Shown one piece after another: positions 6,958-15,995 of a stretch of DNA of 16,220 nt. The stretch is from positions 1 through 16,220 of the forward strand of contig DATHDM010000319.1 of assembly GCA_035319065.1 (NCBI GenBank), given 5' to 3'. The notes beneath the pieces are model-generated. The model did not search any database and was not told the DNA's origin. It worked only from the letters and a program-made list of their open reading frames with translations. The stretch is from DASPRM01 sp035319065 (GTDB lineage: Bacteria > Acidobacteriota > Terriglobia > Terriglobales > Acidobacteriaceae). A program made the translations under genes and the position numbers. Each line of letters starts with the position of its first letter. Position 1 is the stretch's first letter.

Positions 6958-8004
6958 ATGAAACTTTCAGAAATTGCCTCCTCCCTCGGACTTCGCCTCG
7001 ACGGCGCTGACCTCGAGATCAACGGAATCGCCGGCATAGAAGAAGCCGGACCCGGGCAGATCACCTTCATCGCCAACCCTCGATACGCGGCAGCCGCCAG
7101 GTCCACCCGGGCTTCGGCCATCATCGTAGCGGACGACTTCCCTGCGATTCCGCTTCCCACCTTGCGCAGCGACAACCCCTACCTCGCGTTCGCGCGCGCT
7201 ATCGAGCTCTTCTACCACCCTCCGCGCTACTCCAACGGCATTCACTCCACCGCAGCCATTCACGATTCCGCCAGGCTGGGCAAGCACGCCTCCGTCGGTC
7301 CGTTTGTCTTTATCGATGAAGACGTCGTCATCGGCGACAACTGCGTGCTTCTGCCGCACGTGGCGATCTATCGCGGAGCCCGCATCGGGGAGAACTTCTT
7401 TGCGCACGCGCACGCCGTGGTGCGCGAGTACTGTCAGCTGGGTGACAACGTCATCCTGCAGAACGGTGCGGTGGTGGGCGCCGACGGCTTTGGCTTTGCC
7501 AAGGACAACTCCGGTCATTGGCACAAGATCGTGCAGTCCGGTCCCGCCGTCCTGGGCGATGACGTCGAGGTTCAGGCCAATGCCTGCGTCGATCGTGCCA
7601 GCGTCGGCGAGACCCGCATCGCCCGCGGCGCCAAGATCGATAACCTGGTGCAGGTTGGCCACGGCTGCCGGGTCGGTGAAGACACTCTGCTGTGCGCGCA
7701 GGTCGGCCTCGCCGGCTCCACCCAGGTGGGAAACCAGGTCATCCTCGCCGGACAGGTGGGCGTCGCCGGCCATTGCAAGGTCGGTGACCGCGCCGTCGCC
7801 ACCGCGCAAAGCGGCATCCCCAACGACGTTGCTGCCGGTACAACCGTCAGCGGCTATCCCGCCGTTGAGAATCGGCAGTGGCTTCGCAGCGTCGCAGTTT
7901 TCAATAAGTTGCCGGAGCTTGCGAAGGCAGTACGTGAACTTGCCGGCCAGCGCACGAGCGAGTCGCCGGCTCTTCAGCCGTCGAACTCCAAGCCCAAGCC
8001 CTAG
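6958..8004 (+). CDS. lpxD: UDP-3-O-(3-hydroxyacyl)glucosamine N-acyltransferase
   Basis: LpxD transfers a 3-hydroxyacyl chain from acyl-carrier protein to the 2-amino group of UDP-3-O-acylglucosamine, the third step of lipid A synthesis, in the cytoplasm. The 348 residues match the family's length. An N-terminal uridine-binding domain (about 1-95, ending in AFARAIELFYHPP) is followed by a left-handed beta helix of hexapeptide repeats (about 96-290, e.g. IGDNCVLLPHVAIYRGARIGENF). GADGFGFA (174-181) and VQVGHGCRVG (231-240) are diagnostic; H235 corresponds to the catalytic base of E. coli LpxD (H239). A Ser/Pro-rich tail ends the protein. There is no clear ribosome-binding site. TACAAT (6929-6934) could be a -10 box, but no -35 element is visible. 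Its presence implies an LPS-bearing outer membrane. No fabZ, lpxA or lpxB is adjacent, unlike in many Proteobacteria. Confidence 0.96.
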   Translation: MKLSEIASSLGLRLDGADLEINGIAGIEEAGPGQITFIANPRYAAAARSTRASAIIVADDFPAIPLPTLRSDNPYLAFARAIELFYHPPRYSNGIHSTAAIHDSARLGKHASVGPFVFIDEDVVIGDNCVLLPHVAIYRGARIGENFFAHAHAVVREYCQLGDNVILQNGAVVGADGFGFAKDNSGHWHKIVQSGPAVLGDDVEVQANACVDRASVGETRIARGAKIDNLVQVGHGCRVGEDTLLCAQVGLAGSTQVGNQVILAGQVGVAGHCKVGDRAVATAQSGIPNDVAAGTTVSGYPAVENRQWLRSVAVFNKLPELAKAVRELAGQRTSESPALQPSNSKPKP

Positions 8005-8066
8005 CCGTCGCGCTTAGCCAGACAGCAATAATCATCTGGTACATAGGCTGCCTTCCGCGTACATTG

Positions 8067-8083
8067 TTGCGGTAACGCCGCAA
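8067..8083. repeat. Inverted repeat TTGCGG-TAACG-CCGCAA
   Basis: Perfect 6-bp arms with a 5-nt loop lie in the 105-bp gap between lpxD and the response regulator gene, 26 nt before the latter's ATG. There is no T-run after it, so it is not a canonical terminator. It could be a weak terminator, a leader hairpin or a regulator site. A second weaker repeat (CCAGA/TCTGG, 8018-8039) precedes it. Confidence 0.35.
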
Positions 8084-8109
8084 GTCGATCGCACATCCCA
8101 ACCCTAGGC

Positions 8110-8904
8110 ATGACAGATCTCCGCCAGATAGGTGACGGCAAGAAAGCTGACGAGCGTCGTCCCATTCGCGTTCTCCTGCTGGACGACTTGCAGGACAATC
8201 TGTTTCTCCGCAGCGCCATCCTCCGTCAGCACGGTTACCACGTGGTCCCCACTTCTTCGGTCGAGGAGGCGCTGGCTCAACTTCACGACATCGACATTGC
8301 CGTTCTCGACTACCAGCTCGGCGCCGGCACCTTCGGCACCGAAGTGGCCGAGTCGCTGCGCGAGAAGCGCCCTGAGGTCCCCATCATCATCATGTCCGCG
8401 GTGCTGGAGCGGCGCTTCGGCGGCATAGCCGACATGCACCTGCTGAAAGGCTACAGCTCGGTGAACGATCTGCTGACCGCGCTGCGCGCCTTTGAGGCCA
8501 AGCGCCGCGGCAAGCCCGTGGTGGTGCACGCCCGCGACTTTTACTACAACCGCATCGCGCTGGCCGTGGGCAGCGACGTGGTCCTGGAGATTCTCGATCG
8601 CGACGGCAACTTCGAGTACGTCAACGACCTGTTCGCTTCTTTCTTCGGACGCAAGCGCGCCTGGTTCACCGGCCGCAACCTGTTTGAGCAGTTTCCCGAG
8701 CTGGGCGACAGCTGGCGCGAGCTGATCCGCACCGTCGCCGAGACTCACGAGACCTACATCGACCGCGGCTTCCGTGGCCTGCCTCAACTGCCTACCAAGA
8801 ACTCCCGCTGGACCTGGAACGTGCTGGTCTTTCCCATCAAGCTGCACGATGGCAACGACGGCGTCATGCTCACCGCCCGCATGATCGAAAAACGCGGCCT
8901 CTAG
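8110..8904 (+). CDS. Response regulator with receiver and PAS domains
   Basis: A 264-residue cytoplasmic signalling protein. After a 17-residue charged leader, a receiver domain (about 18-130) shows the acidic pair D25/D26 in VLLLDD, the phosphorylatable D67 in AVLDYQLG, S96 in IIIMSA and K113 in LLKGY. The usual KP after the lysine is KG here. A second domain (about 155-260) has PAS character: VLEILDRDGNFEYVNDLFASFFG, then FTGRNLFEQFP and a C-terminal beta pair (WTWNVLVFPIKL...GVMLTARMIEKR). There is no DNA-binding, GGDEF, EAL, HD-GYP or histidine kinase domain, so the output is unknown; it may act through protein contacts or sense a ligand. No kinase gene is adjacent. Start chosen as the first ATG; the ribosome-binding site is weak. 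It ends convergently, 36 nt from plsC. Confidence 0.85.
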   Translation: MTDLRQIGDGKKADERRPIRVLLLDDLQDNLFLRSAILRQHGYHVVPTSSVEEALAQLHDIDIAVLDYQLGAGTFGTEVAESLREKRPEVPIIIMSAVLERRFGGIADMHLLKGYSSVNDLLTALRAFEAKRRGKPVVVHARDFYYNRIALAVGSDVVLEILDRDGNFEYVNDLFASFFGRKRAWFTGRNLFEQFPELGDSWRELIRTVAETHETYIDRGFRGLPQLPTKNSRWTWNVLVFPIKLHDGNDGVMLTARMIEKRGL

Positions 8905-8940
8905 GCGAACCGTGCGCTGCCTGCTGGGTGCTGATTGCTC

Positions 8941-9648
8941 CTACTCTTTCCCCCGCCGCTCTGGCGGAAGCGCGCTGCCGATCGCCGTCCGCACGGCGGC
9001 GATCAGGGCATCGCGATCGGCGAATTGCCTGGGATCGATCGGCGGATGAAACACCACCCTCGCCTTCCCGGGCTTCACGATTTTCTTTCCCTTGGGCAGC
9101 AGTTCCTCGGTTCCCACCAGGGTGATCGGCACGATAGGAACCTGTGTGTCCGTCGCCAGGTAGAAGGCGCCTTTTTTCAAAGCCTGCAGCCTCCCATCCG
9201 GGGAGCGCGTGCCCTCGGGAAACACCGTCATGTTCAGGCCCTCGCGTACCACCTGCTCGGCGTCGCGAACGCTGGCGATGGCCGCGTCCCGATTGCTGCG
9301 ATCGATGGGCACCAGCTTTGCCATCAGCATCGCCTTGCCCAGGATTGGAATCTTGAACAATTCCTTCTTCACCAGCACCGAGGTCCTGTGCGGAATCAGC
9401 GGGATCAGCAGCGGCGGATCCAGGTTCGATACATGGTTCGACATGAAGATGTAGTTCCGCTCTCCCAGCCGCTCCGTCCCTTCCACCTGCCAGCGCACCC
9501 CGGCGATGCGCACTCCCGTCAGCGCGATCCACATCGCCGCCCGGTAAAGTGCCGTTACGTCGCCGGTGAGAAAGGTCAGCGGGAATCCCCACAGTGCCGT
9601 CAGTGGCACCAGGATCACCCAGAAGATGAGGGTCGCAACTGTGCGCAT
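8941..9648 (-). CDS. plsC: 1-acyl-sn-glycerol-3-phosphate acyltransferase family protein
   Basis: PlsC acylates lysophosphatidic acid to phosphatidic acid at the inner face of the cytoplasmic membrane. The 235 residues fit the family. A hydrophobic N-terminal segment (about 4-28) anchors the protein. The acyltransferase block I NHVSNLD gives the HX4D catalytic pair H72 and D77. Block II is around VPIDRSNR (113-120), block III FPEGTRSPDG (143-152) binds the phosphate, and block IV is VPIVPITLVGT (170-180). Related enzymes acylate other lysophospholipids or ornithine lipids, so the substrate is inferred. No Shine-Dalgarno precedes the ATG; instead a perfect palindrome ends 10 nt upstream. The gene lies 93 nt after the M61 peptidase gene on the same strand and may be either the last gene of that operon or a separate unit. 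Confidence 0.92.
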   Translation of the reverse strand: MRTVATLIFWVILVPLTALWGFPLTFLTGDVTALYRAAMWIALTGVRIAGVRWQVEGTERLGERNYIFMSNHVSNLDPPLLIPLIPHRTSVLVKKELFKIPILGKAMLMAKLVPIDRSNRDAAIASVRDAEQVVREGLNMTVFPEGTRSPDGRLQALKKGAFYLATDTQVPIVPITLVGTEELLPKGKKIVKPGKARVVFHPPIDPRQFADRDALIAAVRTAIGSALPPERRGKE

Positions 9649-9654
9649 GAGGTT

Positions 9655-9681
9655 GTGGCGCGGACACTGGTGTCCGCGGCC
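9655..9681 (+). repeat. Dispersed GC-rich repeat with perfect 20-bp palindrome
   Basis: Positions 9659-9678 form a perfect palindrome with 9-bp arms (CGCGGACAC and GTGTCCGCG) around TG, inside a unit beginning GTGGCGCGGACA that recurs at 6852. It lies in the 93-bp gap between the M61 peptidase gene and plsC, 10 nt upstream of the plsC start. As RNA it would form a very stable hairpin. It may end most transcription from the upstream operon, block or protect the message, or simply be a REP-like repeat. There is no T-run on either side. Confidence 0.65.
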
Positions 9682-9741
9682 TCTCTCGGGAATGGCTCCG
9701 GAGCAGCCCTTTGCCGAAAGCCGACTGCCGAATGCTGACTG

Positions 9742-11669
9742 CTATTTCTCCGAGTCGCCCCTTATCCAGGCGGATCGCTGGGCACGCTGCGCCGGCGTCG
9801 CGTTCTCAACCTCGATCAGGGAGAATTCGGGCTCCTCCCTGCCGGCCAGCCTGATCTTGATCTCGCGTTGCCCCTTCGCTCCTCGCACCCGCAAGCGCAC
9901 CGTGCTGCCCACCGGCCTCTCCGCGAGTCTGGCAGCCATGTCCGGAGTGACTGTCTTGCCGTCCACCTGCTCGATGGTATCGCCCGCTTCCAGGCCGGCT
10001 TTTTCAGCATCGCTGCCGGCGTCCACTGCGATCACCACCGGCTTGCCGCTGAAGTTGGCGCTGGCCAGAAATCCTGGATCCGCGCTCGCCACCATGCGCC
10101 GCCGCACTCTCAGCCCCACGGACTGAAAGAATTGGTCGTAAGGAATCTCCTCCACCCCGGCCACGTACTTGCGGAAGAACTCGCTGAAGCCTGCCCCCGT
10201 GACCTTCTCCGCCGCGTCGCGCACTCCGTCGGAATCCGCATAATACCTGTGTTCGCGCCCGTAGGTTGCGTTCATCCACTGGAACAGGTCGCGCAGCGAC
10301 TTGCGGCCCTCCGTGGCATCGCGCATCGCCAGGTCCAGCAGCACGCCCACGATCTCGCCCTTGTTGTAGTACGAGATGCTGCGCTCCGGCAGGCGGTAGT
10401 GAGGATACTTCTCCAGCCAGGCGTCCAGGCTCGACTGCTCCGCCGACTGCGTCGCATGCGCCGCCCGCGTCTCCAGCATCTTGATCTGGAAGGCCAGGCG
10501 CCTCAGATACTCGTTCTCGCCGATCAGCCCCGCTCGCGCCAGCATATGATCGGCCACGGTGCTGGTCACGCCCTCGGCAAACCAGAGCGCGCGGGTGTAA
10601 TTCTCGTGGGTGTAATCGATAGGCTCCAGCGACTGCGGCCGAATACGCTTCACGTTCCACACATGAAAGAACTCGTGCGCGCTCACCGCAGCAACTGAAT
10701 CCGGATCCTCCGTCGCGCGCCGGGCGCTGGTGTCGATAGCCGTGGAGTCTGCGTGCTCCATCCCTCCTCCCGCCGGCCCCCGCGGAAAGTGATAAATGAA
10801 GGTGTAGCGCTCCAGCGGATGGTCCTGCATCCATTCCGTCTCCGCCACTACGATCTTGCGCACCATCTCTTTCAGGGCATTCAGGTCATAGTCGCTGGGA
10901 TCGGCATCGACGGCGATGACGTAGCGCGTGCCGGCCTCGTCGAATGATGCCTCCTGGCAGTGGCAGAACTCCACCGGCGAATCCGCCAGCTGGTCGTAGC
11001 TTGGCCCCCCGACCGAGACCACCCGTGCCCCGCCGGATTCGATGTCTGCCTGTTCCGACGCCCCGCTCACCACGTTCCAGTCTGCCGGCACATCCGGGAA
11101 GTAGACTCGATGCCGCTTGCTCCTCATCCCCGGGTCATACATCAGGATCAGCGCCAGGTTGAAAAAGGCGTGCTCACGATTCAGTTGCGCCCCAAAAGGG
11201 CCGGGCGTATCGGCAAAGATGTCATACTCGAGGACCGCGCCAGGTTCCGCGCCGCCGATGCGCCACGTCGTCTTGTCGATCTGGCGCACCTCGAGCGCCG
11301 CGCCCCAGGGATCATGGGCGCTCACTGCGGGTATGTATTGCGCAAAGTCGCGGATCTGATACAGCCCGTTCCACGCCGGCATCTGCACTTCACGATCCCC
11401 GGATCCCCCGGGAAGCTGCATCTCCACATGCACCACGTGCTGATCGCGCTTAGCGAGCGACACCTTGTAGGTGATCGTGGCTTTGCTGCGGGGTGCTCGC
11501 GAGTCCGCTTGCGCAGCGTGGGTTTGCGCACCTTGGGGTTGCGGAATCTGCGCCGGCTGAGCGGCCGTCGCCTGGCTGGCTAGGGCAGCGCCTGCCTCGC
11601 TCGCCGCAAGCGGAACCGTGATAACCAGGATCGTGAGGAGACAACCAAGACGTCGAATTGCGCCGCCGA

Positions 11670-11673
<4 letters not shown>
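9742..11673 (-). CDS. Exported M61-family metallopeptidase with PDZ domain
   Basis: A zinc peptidase of the M61 (glycyl aminopeptidase) family, 643 residues. An N-terminal signal peptide (RR, then a hydrophobic run about 11-24, cleavage near residue 30) is followed by an Ala/Gln-rich linker, so it acts in the periplasm or outside the cell. A beta-rich N-terminal domain (about 65-255) precedes the catalytic domain: GGGMEH (302-307, like the GAMEN exopeptidase loop), the zinc motif HEFFHVWN with H333, E334 and H337, and a third ligand E367 in WFAEG. The family's C-terminal PDZ domain spans about 535-612 (AGLEAGDTIEQVDGKTV). The start is GTG at 11673, overlapping the mpl stop by four bases (GTGA), so translation is probably coupled. 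Family members release N-terminal glycine or other small residues from peptides; the substrate here is unknown. Its place after LD-carboxypeptidase and mpl hints at handling cell-wall or scavenged peptides. Confidence 0.92.
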
Positions 11674-13091
<1,418 letters not shown>

Positions 13092-13094
13092 TGG

Positions 13095-14084
13095 CTATCC
13101 GTTCACGCTCAAATTCGGTTGCGCCTGCGCCACCCCTGCCGTCGCCGATTCCAGGAAAGTGAGGCTTGCGCCCTCTTCGTAATCCACCTCCAGGCGCACC
13201 TGCACCCCCAAAGGCAAGGTCATGTTGGCAAAGGCCACGTGTCCCGAAGGCAGGCCAAAGGCGACGGGCACGCGTAGCTCGCGCAGAATCCGCCGCACCA
13301 CTTCCTCCAGCCGGTAGTCCTGCTCGCCCGGCTGCTCGCAGTCCATCATCTCGCCGAAGACGAAGCCCGCCACCTTGTCCAGCTTGCCGGCGTACTTCAG
13401 TTGCATCAGCATGCGATCGATCTGGTAGGGCTTCGTCCCCACGTCCTCGAGGAAGAGAATCTTGCCTTCCGTTCGGATCTCATACGGCGTTCCCACCGAT
13501 GCCGCCAGGATCGACAGGCACCCGCCGTAGAGAATGCCCTCCGCCGCGCCCCGAATCAGAGGCCGGAATCCGACCACCGCCTTGCTGTCCAGCGTCCACT
13601 GCTCGCGCCCCGCAACCGCCGCCAGCCACGCCGGCACGTGCACCCCGTCAGGCTTGGCGAAGTCCTTGGTCACCATGGGGCCGTGGAAGCATACGACTCC
13701 TGCATCCACCATGCGCGTCAGCAGGCACGTGATATCGCTGTAGCCCACAAAGATCTTGGGATACTGGCGCAGCCGCTCCGGGCTTAAGTGCGGCAGCAGG
13801 TAGTTGCTGCCGTAGCCGCCACGGGCGCAGACCACGGCGTGCACATCGTCCCGCTCGAACATTTCCTCGATGTCGTGCGCGCGCTGATCGGGCGGCCCGG
13901 CGAAGTAGATGTCATGGTCGAAGATGTTGTCGAAGTAGAAGGGCTTGTATCCCATGCGCCGCAGCTGCTCGCACCCTGCCTCCAGCAGCTCGCGCTTGAT
14001 GGGACTGGCCGGCGCCACGATTCCCACTGTGTCCCCGGCCAGAAGTGGCCGCGGTTTCCGCAAAGGTTCAAGGGCAAGGGACAT
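13095..14084 (-). CDS. Muramoyltetrapeptide LD-carboxypeptidase (peptidase family S66)
   Basis: LD-carboxypeptidases remove the terminal D-alanine from cytoplasmic murein tetrapeptides, giving the tripeptide used by Mpl. The 329 residues fit the S66 family. The N-terminal half has GDTVGIVAPASP (17-28), VCARGGYGSNYLLPHL (85-100) and the nucleophile S116 in IFVGYSDITCLL. The C-terminal half has GGCLSIL (187-193), the catalytic E213 in ILFLEDVG and H282 in GLPSGH, completing the Ser-Glu-His triad known from Pseudomonas LdcA (S115/E217/H285). No signal peptide is seen, consistent with action in the cytoplasm. ATG at 14084 (MSLALEPL) is chosen because similarity begins at once. The frame stays open far upstream, but that part has no family features and runs antisense to the gene at 14268. 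It is the first gene of the probable LD-carboxypeptidase-mpl-M61 operon. It could be named ldcA by function. Confidence 0.93.
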   Translation of the reverse strand: MSLALEPLRKPRPLLAGDTVGIVAPASPIKRELLEAGCEQLRRMGYKPFYFDNIFDHDIYFAGPPDQRAHDIEEMFERDDVHAVVCARGGYGSNYLLPHLSPERLRQYPKIFVGYSDITCLLTRMVDAGVVCFHGPMVTKDFAKPDGVHVPAWLAAVAGREQWTLDSKAVVGFRPLIRGAAEGILYGGCLSILAASVGTPYEIRTEGKILFLEDVGTKPYQIDRMLMQLKYAGKLDKVAGFVFGEMMDCEQPGEQDYRLEEVVRRILRELRVPVAFGLPSGHVAFANMTLPLGVQVRLEVDYEEGASLTFLESATAGVAQAQPNLSVNG

Positions 14085-14136
14085 CAGCGCCAATCTTAAT
14101 CGAGGACTCCCAGAATTGGGTATCTGCCCCTGAATT

Positions 14137-14156
14137 CCAAAGGTGCTGAACCTTGG
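14137..14156. repeat. Imperfect hairpin in the ldc/Ig-protein divergent region
   Basis: CCAA-A-GGT and ACC-TTGG can form seven pairs with one bulged A around the loop GCTGA. It lies in the 183-bp gap between the divergent genes at 14084 and 14268, upstream of both. It might be a regulator site or a leader hairpin for the LD-carboxypeptidase operon. I could not find a convincing promoter for that operon in this gap. Confidence 0.2.
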
Positions 14157-14255
14157 GCAAGCTGCGTCTAGCATCCCGACCCGCATGCCGCGGTCACCCT
14201 CCCCCGTGCCTCGTCTCGGGCCATCGGGATCGTAAGACGGTTTATCGCCGCCCCG

Positions 14256-14261
14256 TATAAT
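14256..14261 (+). promoter_or_regulatory. Consensus -10 box (TATAAT) directly before the Ig-like protein gene
   Basis: A perfect TATAAT ends six bases before the ATG at 14268. The best -35 candidate, AAGACG at 14234-14239 with a 16-nt spacer, matches only three of six consensus bases. With usual promoter geometry, transcription would begin at or within a base or two of the A of the ATG, so the mRNA would be leaderless. No Shine-Dalgarno is present in the short space before the ATG, which agrees. Confidence 0.55.
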
Positions 14262-14267
14262 CCGCAG

Positions 14268-14957
14268 ATGCGCTCCCGCTGGGCATTTCCCCTTCTCGTG
14301 ACCGTAGTCGCGACCGGGCTGTGCGTCTTCTGCCCGCGAGCCGGCGCACAGGATGGCGCCGCGCCGCTGACCTTCGCTCTCCAGCCATTTCCTGACGGTA
14401 TGGTGGGCAGTGATTACTCTTTTCGAATCCAGATGAAGGGGGGACAGAGCCCGCTCACCTGGGTAGTCACGGCGGGCAAGTTGCCGCCTGGACTGACCTT
14501 GAATCCGTCCACCGGCGCTATTTCCGGTACCGCGCGGGGTGCGGGCGAGTTTCGCTTTACGGTGCGGGTGTCCGATTACAGCGTTCCGGTGCAGCAGGTC
14601 CGGCAGGATTGCACCATCGTGATCCGAGCCGCGCTGACCATCACGTGGAAGAAGGCTCCCAAGGTGAAGGACGATCGCATTGACGGGTCGGTGGTGGTCT
14701 CCAATTACTCGAACGACGATTTCGATCTGACAGTGATCATCGTGGCCGTGAATGAGTACGGCAAGGCATTTGCGCTGGGCTATCAGAAATTCACTCTGGC
14801 ACAAAAGGTGATCGAGCAGCCCATTCCCTTCGGCTTGAGCCTGCCGCGCGGGCAATATACGGTGCACGCCGACGCCATCGCGGAGGTGGCGGAGCAGAAC
14901 ACCATCTTTCGTGCCCGCGTGCAGACCCCAATCAGCCTGCCGGTTACCTATCCGTGA
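14268..14957 (+). CDS. Secreted protein with putative Ig-like (He_PIG) domain
   Basis: A 229-residue exported protein. The signal peptide is clear: MRSRW, a hydrophobic core (about 6-22) and a likely cleavage after AGA near residue 27. Two cysteines in the hydrophobic part do not form a lipobox. Residues about 35-120 match the putative-Ig (He_PIG/cadherin-like) pattern: a bipartite run PFPDGMVGSDYSF, then SPLTWVVTAGKLPPGLTLNP and STGAISGTARGAGEFRFTVRVSD. Such domains usually mediate adhesion or occur in surface proteins; here there is only one. The second half (about 122-229) looks like another beta-sandwich (TITWKKAPKV...GSVVVSNYSNDDFDLTVIIVAVNEYG) of a kind I do not recognise. There is no catalytic motif and no anchor. 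The gene is divergent from the LD-carboxypeptidase operon, convergent with ribF, and appears to be expressed from its own promoter as a leaderless message. Confidence 0.85.
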   Translation: MRSRWAFPLLVTVVATGLCVFCPRAGAQDGAAPLTFALQPFPDGMVGSDYSFRIQMKGGQSPLTWVVTAGKLPPGLTLNPSTGAISGTARGAGEFRFTVRVSDYSVPVQQVRQDCTIVIRAALTITWKKAPKVKDDRIDGSVVVSNYSNDDFDLTVIIVAVNEYGKAFALGYQKFTLAQKVIEQPIPFGLSLPRGQYTVHADAIAEVAEQNTIFRARVQTPISLPVTYP

Positions 14958-14987
14958 TATGTCCGCGCCGGTCTGCCCGCGCTACAC
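14958..14987 (-). repeat. Convergent-gene spacer made of the GC-rich repeat, with hairpin
   Basis: The 30-bp gap between the stops at 14957 and 14988 consists almost wholly of repeat-like sequence. On the minus strand it reads GTAGCGCGGGCA (10 of 12 identical to the start of the repeat at 9655) and then CGGCGCGGACAT (11 of 12 to 6854). GCGCCGG (14965-14971) and CCCGCGC (14976-14982) pair around the loop TCTG with one C-C mismatch. It may serve as a bidirectional terminator, although it has no T-run. Confidence 0.4.
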
Positions 14988-15983
14988 CTAGGCTGGGGAT
15001 TTGGCCTGCGGAGTCTCGCTGGCTTCCACGCCTGCAGGGCGCTTCAGCTTTTCGCGGAGATGGAAGAAGCGGCGCGCGCGATGCACGTCCCGGGCGATTT
15101 GCTCGCGCAGAGCCTCGACGGAGGGAAACTTGATCTCATCGCGCACACGGTGGAGGAAGGAGAGCTCCACACGGGTGTCGGCGGCCAGGTCGATGGGATG
15201 AAAGTTGAGCAGGTGACTCTCGATGGCAAAAGACTCAGCGCCGAAGGTAGGACGCGTGCCCACGTTGGTGATGGAATCGAAGCTGTCCTCGCCGATCCGC
15301 GACTCGGTGATGTAAACCCCGTCCTTGGGAACCAGTTCGTCGTAGCGGCTCAAGTTGATGGTCGGCACCGTGTACTTGTGGCCGTATCCGCGGCCGCGCC
15401 CCGGGGTTGACAGAATGCTGAAGACGCGACCCAACAGGTGACGCGCCTTGGCAGCGTTGCCCTCGCGCAGCAACCTGCGGATCTGGCTGCTGGAGACGGT
15501 CTCGCCGCGAATCTTCATCTCCGGGTAAACCTCCACCGAAAACCCCAGTTGGTGGCCCAGACTCTCCAGCAGGGTCACGTCTCCCTGCGCCTTGTGCCCG
15601 AAGCGGAAGTTGAATCCTTCATGCACCTCGCGCGCGTGCAGGCGGCGAACCAGGATCTGGGAGACGAATTCCGCCGGCGTCATCAAGGAAAGGTCGCGGG
15701 TGAAGGGCAGCAGCAGGACAGCGTGGGCTCCGTAGCGTTCGAGCAGCTCCAGCTTGACGGGCGTGGGGGTGAGCAGCTTCAGATCGGAGTCGGGGCGGAG
15801 AATGCGGAAGGGGTGGGGATCGAAGGTGACGACCATGGCGGTGGCGCTGGCCTGCAGGGCGCGGGCCGTCAGCTCGCGCAGGACCGCCTGGTGAGCGCGG
15901 TGGACGCCGTCGAAGTTTCCCACGCTGAGGAAAGTCGGCCCCAGGTCGGCGGGAATATCTTCGAGATGGCGAAAAATCTGCAT
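14988..15983 (-). CDS. ribF: Bifunctional riboflavin kinase / FAD synthetase
   Basis: RibF phosphorylates riboflavin to FMN and adenylates FMN to FAD in the cytoplasm. The 331 residues are typical. The FAD synthetase half (about 1-180) has SVGNFDGVHRAHQ (20-32), TFDPHPF (53-59), EGFNFRFGHKAQGD (122-135) and VSSSQIRRLLREG (163-175). The kinase half (about 183-312) has GYGHKYTVPTINL (199-211), DGVYI (221-225), TNVGTRPTF (239-247) and ESHLLNF (255-261). Two positions differ from the usual form: the nucleotide-binding HxGH motif is HRAH, and the typical GxPTANL is TVPTINL after an unusual Gly/Arg-rich turn. A Pro/Ala/Glu tail of about 18 residues closes the protein. It begins 13 nt after the hydrolase stop on the same strand, so the two are probably co-transcribed. 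The AGG beside the ATG is too close to act as a good ribosome-binding site. Confidence 0.96.
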   Translation of the reverse strand: MQIFRHLEDIPADLGPTFLSVGNFDGVHRAHQAVLRELTARALQASATAMVVTFDPHPFRILRPDSDLKLLTPTPVKLELLERYGAHAVLLLPFTRDLSLMTPAEFVSQILVRRLHAREVHEGFNFRFGHKAQGDVTLLESLGHQLGFSVEVYPEMKIRGETVSSSQIRRLLREGNAAKARHLLGRVFSILSTPGRGRGYGHKYTVPTINLSRYDELVPKDGVYITESRIGEDSFDSITNVGTRPTFGAESFAIESHLLNFHPIDLAADTRVELSFLHRVRDEIKFPSVEALREQIARDVHRARRFFHLREKLKRPAGVEASETPQAKSPA

Positions 15984-15995
15984 CCTGTTTCCGGC

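Noticed and set aside
8870..9667. 265-codon minus-strand frame overlapping plsC
   Set aside because: It is an alternate frame of plsC, rich in Gly/Arg/Asp/His, without motifs, while the plsC frame carries all acyltransferase blocks.
14085..14867. Upstream extension of the LD-carboxypeptidase frame to 590 codons
   Set aside because: The added 261 residues have no S66 similarity and run antisense to the signal-peptide-bearing gene at 14268. Family similarity begins at the ATG at 14084.
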